Origin: Welwitschia mirabilis
Lineage: Eukaryota; Gnetophyta; Gnetopsida; Welwitschiales
Assembly: GCA_051453625.1 (NCBI GenBank)
Contig: JBOZIK010000001.1
Coordinates: 208,975,238-209,011,192 of the forward strand
Reading direction: 5' to 3'
DNA length: 35,955 nucleotides
Shown here: positions 20,651 through 32,300 of the stretch, piece after piece
Numbering within the stretch: position 1 is the stretch's first letter
How the letters are laid out: each line of letters begins with the position of its first letter
Notes under the pieces: model-generated
Told to the model about the DNA's origin: nothing
The model's database searches: none
What the model saw: only the letters and a program-made list of their open reading frames with translations
Position numbers and translations under genes: made by a program

Positions 20651-21032
20651 TGTTAACATGTAAAAGATAGCATTTATATCAAGTCTTTTAGGCTAATTTA
20701 TTAGAAATGAAGACATTAATATAATTGTTTTAATCATATAATATGTCTTCTATTATTTTGAAATAAAACTTAATTTTATGCTTTTCTCCATAATAATTGT
20801 AGATCTTTAGCCATGTTTTGGAACACATGATGGAAGATGGACATAATCCCACATAAAACAATGGTGGTAATGGAAGCATGAGGCAGTGATACATAGCAGT
20901 AGTATTGGAAGACATGTGGCAGAGACATGTGAAGGTGGCACTGGATACATGTTGTAATAACATTGGTTGGTAAAGAAATCTGGCTCCAAAGGCTACATGT
21001 TGTACTTGTAATGATGAATATTCCATCTAACT

Positions 21033-21232
21033 CTACATGACAACCTCCATCAAATGCTACAAGACAGCCTCTACTAAATACTAAATGATGATGATTCTAC
21101 CTAATGCTATAGGATAGAATCTTATTCTAACACTACATGATAACCTCCATCAAATGCTACAGGATATAATCTTATCTACCTAATGCTAAATGATAAAGAT
21201 TCTACCTAATGATATAGGATAGAGTCCACTCA
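21033..21232. repeat. 100-bp tandem repeat, two copies
   Basis: CTACATGA-x-AACCTCCATCAAATGCTAC begins at 21033 and again at 21133, followed in both by CTACCTAATG and TATAGGATAGA phrases. A shorter inner phrase, CTACCTAATGCTA, repeats within the units. It lies just upstream of the TATA box, a common place for tandem enhancer-like repeats in plant LTRs. Confidence 0.8.
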
Positions 21233-21287
21233 GTTCATCTACCACTACAAGCTAAAGGCTCTTAATCACCTTAACCCTACCCTTACT

Positions 21288-21295
21288 TATAAAAG
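21288..21295 (+). promoter_or_regulatory. TATA box in the LTR-like element
   Basis: TATAAAAG is followed by GGCCTTGAACCC. It is one of the best TATA matches in the window and is correctly placed for the U3/R boundary of an LTR. The start of transcription would fall near 21320. Confidence 0.45.
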
Positions 21296-21494
21296 GGCCT
21301 TGAACCCTCATTTGTAAATAACTTTAATTAGTGAAAATTTGGTGGGACATTAGAGTATCAAATTGACATGGCATTTTTAGCTTTCCCTTTAAGAGTGAGC
21401 TATATTTGAGGCTAGCCTTGAAGAATCTATACTTAGTTTTATTTCATTCTCTAATGTAATGTATTTTTTCAATTTTTAATACAAAAATAAGTTA

Positions 21495-21638
21495 TTCATT
21501 ATTTTATTACTAGTGCACATTAACATGATACTAGTAATCTTTAAGTGAGATTATTTCTTGTTTGAATATTAAAGTAGGTGTTCATTCTTTTATTACTAGT
21601 GCATGTTAACATGGTACTACTAATCTTTAAGTGAGACT
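21495..21638. repeat. 58-bp direct repeat, 86-bp spacing, with palindromes
   Basis: TTCATT-x-TTTTATTACTAGTGCA through CTTTAAGTGAGA-x-TA occurs at 21495-21552 and 21581-21638. The first copy contains a 9-bp inverted repeat, ATTACTAGT...ACTAGTAAT. The second contains the perfect 12-bp palindrome CATGTTAACATG. Confidence 0.85.
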
Positions 21639-21639
21639 A

Positions 21640-22601
21640 CATTGAGCTTATATTTTAGGAAGATTACAGAACATTATCAAAGTAAAAATTTTTCAGGTTG
21701 AACGATTCAAGATAGCACTCTGGAGTTAGTTTGTCTTACTCCTCTGCTAACCAAGTTTAGTTTTATCTTAATCTTAGTTTCTGGTTTTTGTTTTGGTTCA
21801 TTATAGGATAGAATTATTATGTAACGTATAAGTAGCTTATCATAAATATCCCTATTGAAACAATGATACTGGGTATTCATTTTGTTTATTTTGGTTCATT
21901 GTACTACACACAAACACCCCTATTAGTACTCAATTATAACTTTATATTCATATATAGAAGTTATTAAATAGGTTTTCATCATGTTATACATCAAGTTTCT
22001 AGGAGACCAAGGCTTGAGTCTTGAAAAACCATCACCCTTCTATGATGACTTTGTTTTTATCGTGGGTAAAAGTAAAATGAAACAAAAGTAGGCCTTCAGA
22101 CATGAACACTACCTCAACTTTACTTATTTCAAGTTACTTTGTTACTACTCAAGAGAAAATTAGATCTAACATATGTTAAGGTCCTAAATACATAGAAACA
22201 CCCTAAAAAAAATAAATTTAAAATTTAATTTTAGCTTTGGAGCATGCCTAGTTTGATATTAAAAACACGAATGTAGATCTTTCAATTAAAGGAGCATCTC
22301 TAAATAATCTCGTCATTCTACTTTTAGTTTGCTCTTATTCCACTTCCCCTCCACTACACTACACTTGCTAAACCCTCCATCTCTTGAACTCTATTGATGC
22401 ATGGATTTTGGTCAAGGGCATGCACCAATGCATTTGGAAATGAACTTGTTAGTCCATTAACATGTTTGGGTAGGTGGTTGCCTCTCACTTTATCCTTAGG
22501 ATGTAGTGAAACTCAAGAACAATCCCAAGTAGTCAAGAATGAAGAAAAATGATGTAGATGAAAAGGGAAAAGAGTGAAAAGAAAGTGTAGAAGACATTTT
22601 T
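21640..22601. other. Non-coding stretch, nothing recognised
   Basis: AT-rich with mixed composition. No ORF, RNA or clear repeat beyond a twice-used TTTGGTTCATT phrase near 21793 and 21890. Confidence 0.4.
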
Positions 22602-23283
22602 NNNNNNNNNNNNNNNNNNNNNNNNNNNNNNNNNNNNNNNNNNNNNNNNNNNNNNNNNNNNNNNNNNNNNNNNNNNNNNNNNNNNNNNNNNNNNNNNNNN
22701 NNNNNNNNNNNNNNNNNNNNNNNNNNNNNNNNNNNNNNNNNNNNNNNNNNNNNNNNNNNNNNNNNNNNNNNNNNNNNNNNNNNNNNNNNNNNNNNNNNNN
22801 NNNNNNNNNNNNNNNNNNNNNNNNNNNNNNNNNNNNNNNNNNNNNNNNNNNNNNNNNNNNNNNNNNNNNNNNNNNNNNNNNNNNNNNNNNNNNNNNNNNN
22901 NNNNNNNNNNNNNNNNNNNNNNNNNNNNNNNNNNNNNNNNNNNNNNNNNNNNNNNNNNNNNNNNNNNNNNNNNNNNNNNNNNNNNNNNNNNNNNNNNNNN
23001 NNNNNNNNNNNNNNNNNNNNNNNNNNNNNNNNNNNNNNNNNNNNNNNNNNNNNNNNNNNNNNNNNNNNNNNNNNNNNNNNNNNNNNNNNNNNNNNNNNNN
23101 NNNNNNNNNNNNNNNNNNNNNNNNNNNNNNNNNNNNNNNNNNNNNNNNNNNNNNNNNNNNNNNNNNNNNNNNNNNNNNNNNNNNNNNNNNNNNNNNNNNN
23201 NNNNNNNNNNNNNNNNNNNNNNNNNNNNNNNNNNNNNNNNNNNNNNNNNNNNNNNNNNNNNNNNNNNNNNNNNNNNNNNNNNN
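22602..23283. other. Assembly gap, 682 N
   Basis: Unsequenced. The flanks show no overlap. Confidence 0.99.
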
Positions 23284-23776
23284 AAAGTTAAAAGACAAAA
23301 TACAAAATGGCCTACATTATAATGTTAAAACTTGTTTTTCTAATTCCTTAGACTAGTACCATGTACTAGAACCATTAGCGAATCATAAGAATCAATAAAT
23401 GCTATATTTAGGTTCTCTTGCTATGTAATATGTGAATTTTAGCCTTAACGGATTAGGGCTCCTTTACAGATTGCATCTAAAATAAAATTAATTGGATATA
23501 AGAGATTCAAATTCAAATGTTACACTACTTCCATTACAGGGACTACTCTTCTATGATGGTGATCATTGATGAATAGGCTTCACATCCTTTTGATGTCATA
23601 AGTCTATGCATTATGTTCCACGTAGTTCACTCATAACTCTATCCCATCAAGAAGTATCTAATGTGGAAAGATTTACTTCTAGGAAATGATAAGGGTCATT
23701 AAAAATACAACTATGATTTTACTAGGGTAATGATGCACTAGTAAAGGATGAGTAGGACAACACGAGAATTGACCAC
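23284..23776. other. Non-coding stretch with a short palindrome
   Basis: CTAGTAC-CAT-GTACTAG at 23353-23369 is a 17-bp palindrome with perfect 7-bp arms. Nothing else is recognised. Confidence 0.5.
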
Positions 23777-23926
23777 TTCAAATTGTAGAAGATATCTTAA
23801 GCAGATGAAGAACCATCGATCTTTCTGTTTTTGCTTCTACCTTGGATTTAATTCAAATTGTAGGAGATATCTTAAGCAGATGAAAAACCATCGATCTTTC
23901 TGTTTTTGCTTCTACCTTGGATTTAA
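23777..23926. repeat. 75-bp tandem duplication, two copies
   Basis: Units 23777-23851 and 23852-23926 have the same length and differ at only two positions, so the duplication is recent compared with the decay around it. The length is a multiple of three, so the short plus-strand open stretch through it (from an ATG at 23748) repeats a 25-residue peptide. I do not regard that ORF as a real gene. Confidence 0.92.
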
Positions 23927-24049
23927 AGAAGGTTTTATAAAGGATTATGTTGTTGCTTATGCCCTGAAAAGATTTTAGAAATAAAAAAAATGGATGAATA
24001 ATGATAATAACAAGAGCAAAGAGTATTTTAGAAAGCACACTAATGTGAT

Positions 24050-24680
24050 CTATTCTTCCCTCCCTTAAAAGTGCTTCTTATTAATTTCTTTTTGTCGAAT
24101 GGCTCCTTCCTTGTGTTTTGTTGCATTTTTTATTTTTCTTTTTAGTGTTTCTACTCCTTTGATGCCCCTCTATCCCCTCATCCTTCTCTCTCTCTCTCTT
24201 TGCCTCTTCTTCTTTTTCTAACTGCCATCCTTTACTTTGTTTTTGAGTGATCCCATTATGCACCAGTGTCCTTTGTTTTTATGGCTATCATAGGCTCCTG
24301 TTATGCTCTTCTCTACTTTGTCATTACCTCCTTTGTCTTATTAATTCTAGCTTCCCTCTCTAATACTACTAGCACTTCTAGTATCACTGTTGTCCTATCA
24401 CATTTGACCACCTACTTCAACATCATTTCTAAAGTCCTCTACTTCTATGCTATGTATTTCACTAATGCTCTATTTTCTAGCATCCTTTTATTAGTTGTCA
24501 CCTTCTTATTGGTTTCCCTGTCTGCCACCAATACTCCAACCATTACCGCTAGTCGCCACCCTATCCGCTTGTGGCTCCTTTTCTGTCAGCCACCTTTCTC
24601 TTACAGTATCTCTTCAAAAAGATTTTCTTTATACAATTTTCTTATAAAAACTTTATGCAAATCTCATTTTGTATGAGTAA
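24050..24680. other. Pyrimidine-rich block, higher GC
   Basis: C and T dominate the plus strand, including a (TC)8 run at 24185-24200. The block has a higher GC than its surroundings. It has a 136-codon plus-strand open stretch from a GTG (24266-24676; first ATG 24281), rich in Ser, Thr, Leu, Phe and Ile with membrane-like segments, as any pyrimidine-rich strand would encode. The minus strand gives a Lys/Arg/Glu-rich text (QREREKDEGIEGHQRSRN) near 24110-24180. No domain is recognised on either strand, so a gene is not supported. Confidence 0.5.
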
Positions 24681-26340
24681 CTAGAAAATGCATAATAGTC
24701 CTTGAGACTGAATCTTGAATATTCTTCTTTACAATATCATAATATGATGTTAGTAGCAGCTTTATTACTTGAATCTTAATAGATTCATTTTTTGTTAATG
24801 CTTTAGAAGACTATAACAAAGTAGGTAGCCTCTTTAATTATATCATTAAAAACATGAGTTCAATGCTATTGATGTTATTTAAGTTAGTTGCTTCATGATG
24901 TGCTTTGTTGTTGTTACATCTTAAATAGGTGTACGTGAATCAGTGCTTATAAAAAATTGAAGAAATTACCCAACTACCCTCTATTTTTTCTTAATGAAAA
25001 ACTATATGTGAAGCGAATACAATACTTAAAATTTTAGATTTTGTAAGTATATGTTTTGATTTCTGATTCTTTTTACTTCTTAACATTTAAATCAACAACA
25101 TGCTTAGATTTCTTCATCTTAATAGCTACTCTAAAAGACTTCTGTTGCTGATAGTGATAGAATTGATGTCAAAATCTATCATTTCCAATAAAAGGTGGGA
25201 AGATGGTTCCTTGCAAGAAATAACACCGATTCAACATTATCCTACATCGCAATTTTCATTATTTATGGTACTTTTAAGATAGCCTCTAGGAGGTGATTTG
25301 GCTTGGTATCCAAAGCTAAAACTAGAAAAAAAAAGAAAGAAAGAAAGAAAAAAAAGAAATAAAAAAAGAAAAAAGAGAATGAGAGGTTTCTTGAGTCTCT
25401 TGACAAGAGTGACATTGAGGAGGCTGTGCATAGTTGGTCAGTGAACATCACCTTTCACATCATGATCTTGATGGAATTTTCGTATTTACTATAGAGTTAA
25501 AAGGTAATATCCCAAAAAGTCATCCTTCTTTCTCTTTTTGTATTGCCAAAGAGACTACATTGCATCAATTTTTTCATTCTATAATTAGTAACACATTCGG
25601 CTAATAAAGTCATTTTTCTTAAACATAGCATGTTCATAGAGCTTTAAGTTCTACATTTTACCATACTCTCACATTGAGTAGAAGAGTTAAAAGAGTTGAA
25701 ATTTATATAATTAAAGTAAAGCTTCCATGCAAGAGGATGGAGCTCTATTTGATAAAAGCATATTATGATAATGGATGATGGATAAAATTCACATGATCAG
25801 TGACATTTACAAGAATTAATTTAAAAGTTAAAGTCATGTAATACACACAAGAATGTCTATGAAGTCCTTCAACACAGTGGTAAAAACAACATTATTTAAC
25901 TAATATACAATAACTCTGGCATCATAAAAACATCTATGGCTTATTCAAATTTATAAACAAAAAGTATTTCATAAGTGGGAAGAAAGGGTAAACATCATAA
26001 GAATTATCTTTGTGATACTCTTATTCTAGAATAACAAAGAATTATGTGAAGGTTTCATTGGGAATAGATGTGAAAGACACAACCTCTATGTGTCTTAACT
26101 CATGATTAAAAGTGATTGTTAGAAGCCAATAATGAAAAGATAAGAGCCTCTCATAGAATTTTTCTAAGGCATAACCAAAGGAAGTACATATTATAAACTA
26201 ACAAACTATTGTATTCAAGTAAAGGCAAGTTCTATAACATGTGTAGCATGTTACTTGCAATACTGTTGCGATCCCAAATTATCATGTTTTAATAGTATAA
26301 TTGGTGATGTTTTGCAGGGAACAGGAACTCAATTCAGTCA
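24681..26340. other. Non-coding; purine tract at 25320-25380
   Basis: No gene is recognised. Between 25320 and 25380 the plus strand is almost all A and G (GAAA-type repeats). It could be a polypurine tract or a poly(A)-derived microsatellite. The open stretches on the opposite strand here are Phe/Leu/Ser runs produced by this tract. Confidence 0.5.
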
Positions 26341-26440
26341 NNNNNNNNNNNNNNNNNNNNNNNNNNNNNNNNNNNNNNNNNNNNNNNNNNNNNNNNNNNN
26401 NNNNNNNNNNNNNNNNNNNNNNNNNNNNNNNNNNNNNNNN
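26341..26440. other. Assembly gap, 100 N
   Basis: Fixed-length spacer. The flanks do not overlap. Confidence 0.99.
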
Positions 26441-28559
26441 ATACTAAGCCTAATTGCAATTTCCTATTTATAGCATTGATTACTTTTGAAGTGCAAATTT
26501 AGGCCACCAACAAATACTTATCGATCCACATGTTTATTTTGCAAACTGAAAAGAGAATATTTGGATTTGAATAGTTAGGATTTAATAATGAGCTTCATTG
26601 ATCTTATAGCCAACATAATACGTAATAGATCTAGTTAGTTCTGTGTTTGTGTGACTTATACAAAACATCTAAAGACCAATAGGAATAGCATTTAATGATA
26701 GTGGACTTTATTTATTGCTGCAATAATACCTTTCATTATGAAAATTAGTGTTTTTGGCTTCTTTAATAATACTAGTCGTAAAATAGAAACATCCATTTAA
26801 GCATTTAATTCACCTTTCTCCTCATCCTATTTTTGCTTCCCTTGATTATTTTCATCTAAAGTAGATGAAAGTGAAAGACTAGTAAACTTATTACTAATTT
26901 CATAATACATTCCATGGATACTAGCCTACTTGAAAACTATTTTTCCTATTTGCAAGGGTTCTCAAGTTTTTACTTGGGGTGATGTTGATAACAACATCTG
27001 GCCTCCAACTATTGAATATCATCTTGATGCAAGGAATAAGTGAATCCTAATGATGTGTTAAAATGTAAAGCTTAATGGAAGTGCATGAAGTGATCTAAAT
27101 GCATCAAATATATCTCTATAATAATTACTAAATACCTATAAATGATAATGAGAATACACAAATAAAGCTATATGTAGATGTGAGTAGATGTGAATATGGA
27201 TATACTAGATTTGAAATGCATGTTTATGAATAAAACAATGCATAAATAATTATAAAATTCTAATGCATAATGAGATGCAATGATGATATGGGCATATAGG
27301 AGTGATGATTGTGTACAGATATGAAAATGCATAAAATGGAAACTAAAATTGTTTTTTTAAAATCATTGTAAATTATTTTTTATTCATGAAAGGTCTAACG
27401 CATCACATCAATAGGCCTATAAATGTCACCTATTGACTCTTGATCCACACTAGGCTATCCTTCAACTATGATAGACATTAAAAAACCCAGAAATCATGTA
27501 GATCATTAAACACAATATGACTTAAGACTCATGTCCCACCTCTTTCAATTCTGCTTTCTTCTTTTTTTTGGAAGTTATTCCTTTCATGCTATAACAACAA
27601 ACAATGGTATGCAATTAGATCCAAGCGTACATTACCATTTCATACCCTCCTAATGGAATTAGCCAAGATCATGTGAAGGGACATGATGCTGCACTACTAG
27701 AAAGCATTCATAGGCTTGGTACATATGCTATACAAAATGAATGATCATTAGGGTTGCACTGCTCATAGACATCCATAGCCCTAGTGAAGATAACTAAACC
27801 CAAATTGTGTTAGTTAAAAGATAAAAAATGTGGCAAATTAGATGAACTATTTTTGTGAGAACCTCATAATAAGCTCTAGCCACCATATGAGGGTTATGAG
27901 CTCATAAGCCTAGTATGGATGTACATGCTTTCTCTATTATGCCATGTCAAAAGTAAAACATGAAAAACCACCATACATTCAAAATACTGCACATGAGAAA
28001 TGGACACACTAGATTGATAACCAAGTAATCATCAGAACACACTAATATTTATCCTAAAACCTAAGTTGCAAAGTGCAAGAAAAGACTAGGGAATATGAGG
28101 TGCTTCAAAATTTCATTTTAGGCTAGCTTACAAGATGTACATCTAACCTCCTATAAGATTTTATGCTATTCCTCTGTTTTTACATAGTTTCTCTTTGTTT
28201 TCCTTTCTTTTTTTTTTTCGATATGAAGTTTGGAAATGAATGTAAAGTGGTGGTAAAATAAATAAGCATAATTACATGGATGCATAATGATAAAAGAATG
28301 TAAACTAGAAAAAATACAATATGAAAATGCAATGGTCCTAAGCTAAGAATGAATGCAAATGTATATGTTTAAAAATTCATGATGCAAATGCAAATAATCC
28401 TACTCTTCTACTTGGTGTCCTCTTGGAGCATAAGATGAAATGCTTTAAAATGATGAGGTAACCTATTTTTTTACACATCTAAAATTTAATAGACATTTGG
28501 AGATAAGATATTGATAACCTGGTAAGAACCTGGTCATACTGTGGAGAATTTGTATTAAG
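26441..28559. other. Non-coding; possible 3' LTR region of the gypsy element
   Basis: A pyrimidine run at 28190-28220 is a purine tract on the minus strand, downstream of the gypsy integrase, where a polypurine tract and 3' LTR would be expected. No LTR partner lies beyond the pol region, so the boundary is a guess. Repeats of ATGCA/TGCATAA-like words are common in 27060-27350. Confidence 0.3.
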
Positions 28560-28596
28560 ATCTAATTTTTCCTAAACTTGTATTCCTCTTGAGAAT

Positions 28597-29460
28597 TTAG
28601 TCCTGCACTTGAAATTCTTTAGTAGCAAACTTTTTATCAAATTGCTTCTTAACTATTGATTGATGGTAATAGAGGTTTTTAATAGCCTGAATTTTCTTTT
28701 GTTTGAGTTTCCACACTTGATATATTCTTGCAATGATATTTTTATCAGCTTCCATATAATCTACGAAGAACTTATAAGTGAGAATCTCTAAGTTGATGAA
28801 TAGTAGCAATTTCTAGCTCTAGATGAATTCATAGGGTAAGGATTTGATTAATTCTTTATAGCAAATTTGATCACTTCAAACATCTTACTTAAGCTTCTCA
28901 TGCCAAATTTTTAGAGTTTTTGTTGATCATCTTTTTAATTTTTGATATTATAGTTTTGTTAGATGATTCTACTAGACCATTATCTTATGGGTAGTACTCA
29001 GTAACAATTTTGATTAAGACATGATTATCCATTTCCTAGTTGGTTAGTTTAACTAATATAAAAGCAGAATCATTATCAGTGATTAGAAAGAATGGAAATT
29101 CATGCTAAGAGCTGATATTTTCTTTAAGAAATTTGATTACTTCACAACTTATAACACTTCACATAGCTTTAGCCTCCAACCATTTAGCATAATAATTGGT
29201 TACAATTGTGATGAAATGATGTTGAATAGAGAAAGAAGGATTAATCGGTCAGATGAAGTCTAAAGCCCATTTAGTAAAGGCCTTAATTTAATAATTGGTC
29301 TTAAAGAAGCTAAAATCTTGGCTTTCTTACATTTAAAGAATTATCATTGCAAATATGATTTGACTGCATTATAATCATTGATTAATAATACCTCAATTGC
29401 ATAATTTTATCTAATAGAGCTCTAAAGCCAAGGGGTCCCTGTTGATGTAACTACTATGAG
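28597..29460 (-). pseudogene. Ty3/gypsy integrase core and C-terminal part
   Basis: The core begins F-T-K-W-A-L-D-F-I, one stop, P-I-N-P-S (first catalytic Asp), continues N-Y-Y-A-K-W-L-E-A-K-A, then F-F-L-I-T-D-N-D-S-A-F (second Asp) and V-T-E-Y-Y-P-x-x-N-G-L-V-E-S-S-N-K (catalytic Glu near 28967). All three residues of the D,D,E set remain. The C-terminal part, open from 28809 to 28597, reads EADKNIIARIYQV..., then Y-Y-H-Q-S-I-V-K-K-Q-F-D-K-K and F-Q-V-Q-D, matching the family's FDKK-x-x-x-x-x-F-x-x-GDLV end. In a live element this enzyme inserts the cDNA. Several stops and a frame change make it inactive. Confidence 0.82.
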
Positions 29461-30299
29461 CAATAACCAGCTTGCTCTTAATTAAGACATCTCAATTACA
29501 CTTCATGAAAGTTTTTTAATGAAAGATACCTTCTATAAGGGCAAAGTTAATGCATTTGAAAACTAAGAGTTTCCTCTTATATCTCAATAGACCAGAGGGG
29601 TACTTACGAAATGTCAAATATTATTTGATATTAGTGTACCAGAGATCCATGCTTTGATTTGTTGCAAATAAAATACTTTCAATGTGATTTAACTACGATA
29701 TGTGAGTGGGTATTGATTCATAATCAACTTTTATTTCATCATCCTTAAGGATAGCATCTTGAGTAATTAATTAGGTAAGACCAATTCCTTTGACTATCTT
29801 AGCTACTCTTCACTATATATTGTACTTTTATAATTTAATAATCTATTTAGCTCTTTTCTCTAACGTGTCTTATAATTTGACTAGTTTTATGATCACTGGA
29901 TAAAGAAATACAATGATAATTTTAGCTCTTAAAAGATAATACCTAAATCTCTTTAAATATTTGATAACTATGCAGAACTGTTTTTCAATTAGGGTATACC
30001 TTGTTTTAATGTCTCTTAAAGGTTCATCCTTTCTCCTTTGTTTTAGAGATCTTGGGTTAAAATAGTCATTGCAGTATGCTTACTTAAAAAGCATATAAGA
30101 AGAATTCATTTTTAAGTCATGGGAAAACCAGAACTAGAGCTTCGATGATTACTTCCTTAATAGTAAGAAAGACCTTCTTTGATTCCTCATTCTAGTTGAT
30201 CAATTGATCCTTATTTAACATGTTCTTAATTGTGTTGATCAATTTTATAAACATTGAAATGTATATATGGATAAAGTTGATATTGACAAAGAAGAACTT

Positions 30300-31010
30300 T
30301 AATTTCTTCTTTGTTAAGGGATATGGGTCTTAAGTATTGCATTAACCCTTTTAGGATAAATCAAAATTCCATATTTGGTAGTAATGTGCTTGAGGAATTT
30401 TCTTAATTGAACCCTAAACACTGATTTCTTGGAATTCAAAGATACTCCATAATGTTTACATCTTTTAAAGGCATGTTGTAAGTCCCAAATGTGAGTGCCT
30501 CTATCTTGCAAAAATACAGTGATATCATTTAAGAAAATAATAATGCACTTTACTATTAGGTCTTTAAAAGTTTTATCTATGGATCTTTGAAAGGTTAAGC
30601 CTATATTGATAAATCTAAAAGGAATTTTTATGAACTAAAAAGTTTTCCATTTAGTTGTTAATGCAGCCTTGCATTAGTCAGACGTGTTTACAAGGATCTA
30701 GTTGTATCTTGAATAGCCATCTAAAAATGAGTACCTTTGTAATCGCTTAATTACTTGAAGTAACTCTTTCATATTCAGTAGAAGGTAATTGTCTTTGGTG
30801 CATATCGAATTTAGATTTCTAAATTCTACACATAGTTGAATTTCACATATTTTCTTCCTAATCAATACTAAATGGAATATCCAACTTAAATGCTTAACTA
30901 GATAAATGATTTTGAATTTCATAAGTGTTTTAATTTTTGTTTCATAATTGGCTTGATTTTTGGATTTACTTGTCGTAGGTTTTAATGGAAAGGTTTAGTG
31001 TTTAAGAACT
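30300..31010 (-). pseudogene. Ty3/gypsy reverse transcriptase
   Basis: I-Q-L-C-V-E-F-R-N-L-N-S-I-C-T-K-D-N-Y-L matches the family's RLCVDFRNLN-x-x-x-x-KDNYPLP box and is followed by Y-S-F-L-D-G-Y-S-R-Y-N, the first catalytic Asp box (30698-30922). After a gap of other frames the second box reads I-I-I-F-L-N-D-I-T-V-F at 30524-30535, where family members have Y-x-DD, so one catalytic Asp is Asn. The following CKHYGVSLNSKKSVF and G-I-L-I-Y-P-K-R-V (30314-30511) are typical of the connection to RNase H. Confidence 0.85.
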
Positions 31011-31998
31011 AGAATCTTGTGTGTAATGATCAAAGGGTTATACAACATGAGATCCTCATACGATCATGTCAAAACATCATTAAACTCATGTAGTAAATTA
31101 ATAAGTTCTTTTTTTTCATCAGCGAGAAGTTTACTATTGACCTTAATAGGTAGGTTTTTATGATTCTTATGAATAGTGATAACTTTAGTCTCAACCAGAC
31201 TTTGTAAATCATTTTGACTTTCATTATGGTTTAATTTCCTGATCTTTCAATTGACTTCTTGTTTAAGAAGTTTAGGTTTAAGTTAATTGGGAATAATCTC
31301 AAGAGCTTATCTTATGTCTTATCTTCATGATCTCGTACTTGAACTTTAATAACACTATCTTGAAATTCTTCTTATAGAGTCATAAACCTAGAAAGTTGGT
31401 TATCATTATTGAAATCTTGTAAATGTATGACATTATTAGGGATTGAATAATAAAAGGATCTCTTGATAATTTCCTGGAAATCATATTTTCCATTTATCAA
31501 AGTTATATCTAGGATAGATGATGCCACTTGTGCAAGGATATTAGGTATGTAGTTTTTCTCCTGTAAGCATGATGCAATGTTATGTAATTAAAGTTTTCAA
31601 GAAGATTAAGGATGCATGCCCTATGCAGTTGCATAATTAAACTTTGGTCTTCATAGATTCCATTGACTTAGTTAATGTTTAACTAGAAATCACTATAAAT
31701 TCCTTAGCTTTTCTAAGTCATGGTGTGGGGGGTGCTTTGTATTCCACCATGTTTTTTGTTATACTAATGGTGAAATTAATTGCCTTTAGGATTGGTTTCC
31801 AGTGAGGGATAGCTCACATAATACCTACACCCTGTCCTTTCTTATAAGAAGCTAAATTTACATAAAAAGCAACAATGTTGAAATCTTGTTTATTATTAAA
31901 GGAAATTTGTGGGTTGTGATATATAGGATCCTCATCATACTTTGTTTATATTTCAACATTGTTATGAGCATAAAAGAGATTTAAGTCTTTCTCTAATA

Positions 31999-32008
31999 NN
32001 NNNNNNNN
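31999..32008. other. Assembly gap, 10 N
   Basis: A very short spacer inside the gypsy element, between the gag/protease-side remnant and the pol text. Confidence 0.99.
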
Positions 32009-32009
32009 A

Positions 32010-32245
32010 AAGGTAGATCACCAAATAGGAAAGTATTTCCATCATATTAGGATAATGGATAAACATGATCATAATCTTGTGACATCTCTTAATAAGTTTG
32101 ATAGTAATCATTTGGAAACATGCTTGTGAATGGATGAGGTTTACTAAGCTTAATTGTTATTTTAACTATTATATCTTTCAACTTAACTTCATCTTTCACT
32201 ATATATTCTTCCATACCCAAGTCAATCACTCCCATAAAAGGTGGT
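32010..32245 (-). pseudogene. Gag/protease-side remnant of the gypsy element
   Basis: One frame gives M-G-V-I-D-L-G-M-E-E-Y-I-V-K-D-E-V-K-L-K, then KITIKLSKPHPFTSMFPNDYY and, after two stops, DGNTFLFGDLP up to the gap. About 75 codons carry only these two stops (TAA), both where Gln or another deamination-prone codon could have stood. I do not recognise a domain. Its place upstream of the pol text on the same strand suggests gypsy Gag or protease linker. Confidence 0.4.
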
Positions 32246-32253
32246 CTAAAGTT

Positions 32254-32285
32254 AGTTTATGGGGTATTTAGTTTATGGGGTATTG
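32254..32285. repeat. 16-bp tandem duplication
   Basis: AGTTTATGGGGTATTT at 32254-32269 is followed directly by a second copy starting at 32270, with one difference at the end. Confidence 0.85.
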
Positions 32286-32300
32286 GAAGAATTCAAAAAG

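Larger units (their letters stand above)
20651..21611 (+). repeat. LTR-like element, 961 bp
   Basis: It starts TGTTAACATG and ends CATGTTAACA, a perfect 10-bp terminal inverted repeat with the TG...CA ends of LTRs. A purine-rich GGTGGGAGGTG precedes it. TATAAAAG sits at 21288-21295, about two thirds of the way in, with AT-rich polyadenylation-like sequence downstream near 21460-21490. TGGTA directly after the end matches the first five bases of a Met-tRNA primer site but then diverges. No 5-bp target duplication is visible (AGGTG against TGGTA). No partner LTR lies in the window, so it may be a solo LTR or one end of a longer element. Confidence 0.45.
28560..32300 (-). mobile_element. Ty3/gypsy retrotransposon pol region, decayed
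   Basis: Minus-strand reading gives a gag- or protease-side remnant (32230 to 32010), a linker, reverse transcriptase (31010 to 30300), an RNase H region too decayed to read with confidence (30300 to 29600), and integrase (29460 to 28590). This RT-then-integrase order marks Ty3/gypsy and not copia. Stops and frameshifts occur every 30-100 codons. A 10-N gap lies at 31999-32008. No LTR pair is seen. It is distinct from the gypsy fragment at the start of the window in both strand and sequence. Confidence 0.82.

Noticed and set aside
23748-23978. 76-residue ORF through the 75-bp duplication
   Set aside because: It is Cys/Phe-rich and repeats one peptide because of the DNA duplication. No homology is recognised.
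24266-24676. 136-residue membrane protein
   Set aside because: The open frame follows from the pyrimidine-rich strand, starts with GTG in the longest form, and shows no family motif.
25237-25451. Two Phe/Leu/Ser-rich minus-strand ORFs
   Set aside because: They are translations of the purine tract at 25320-25380.
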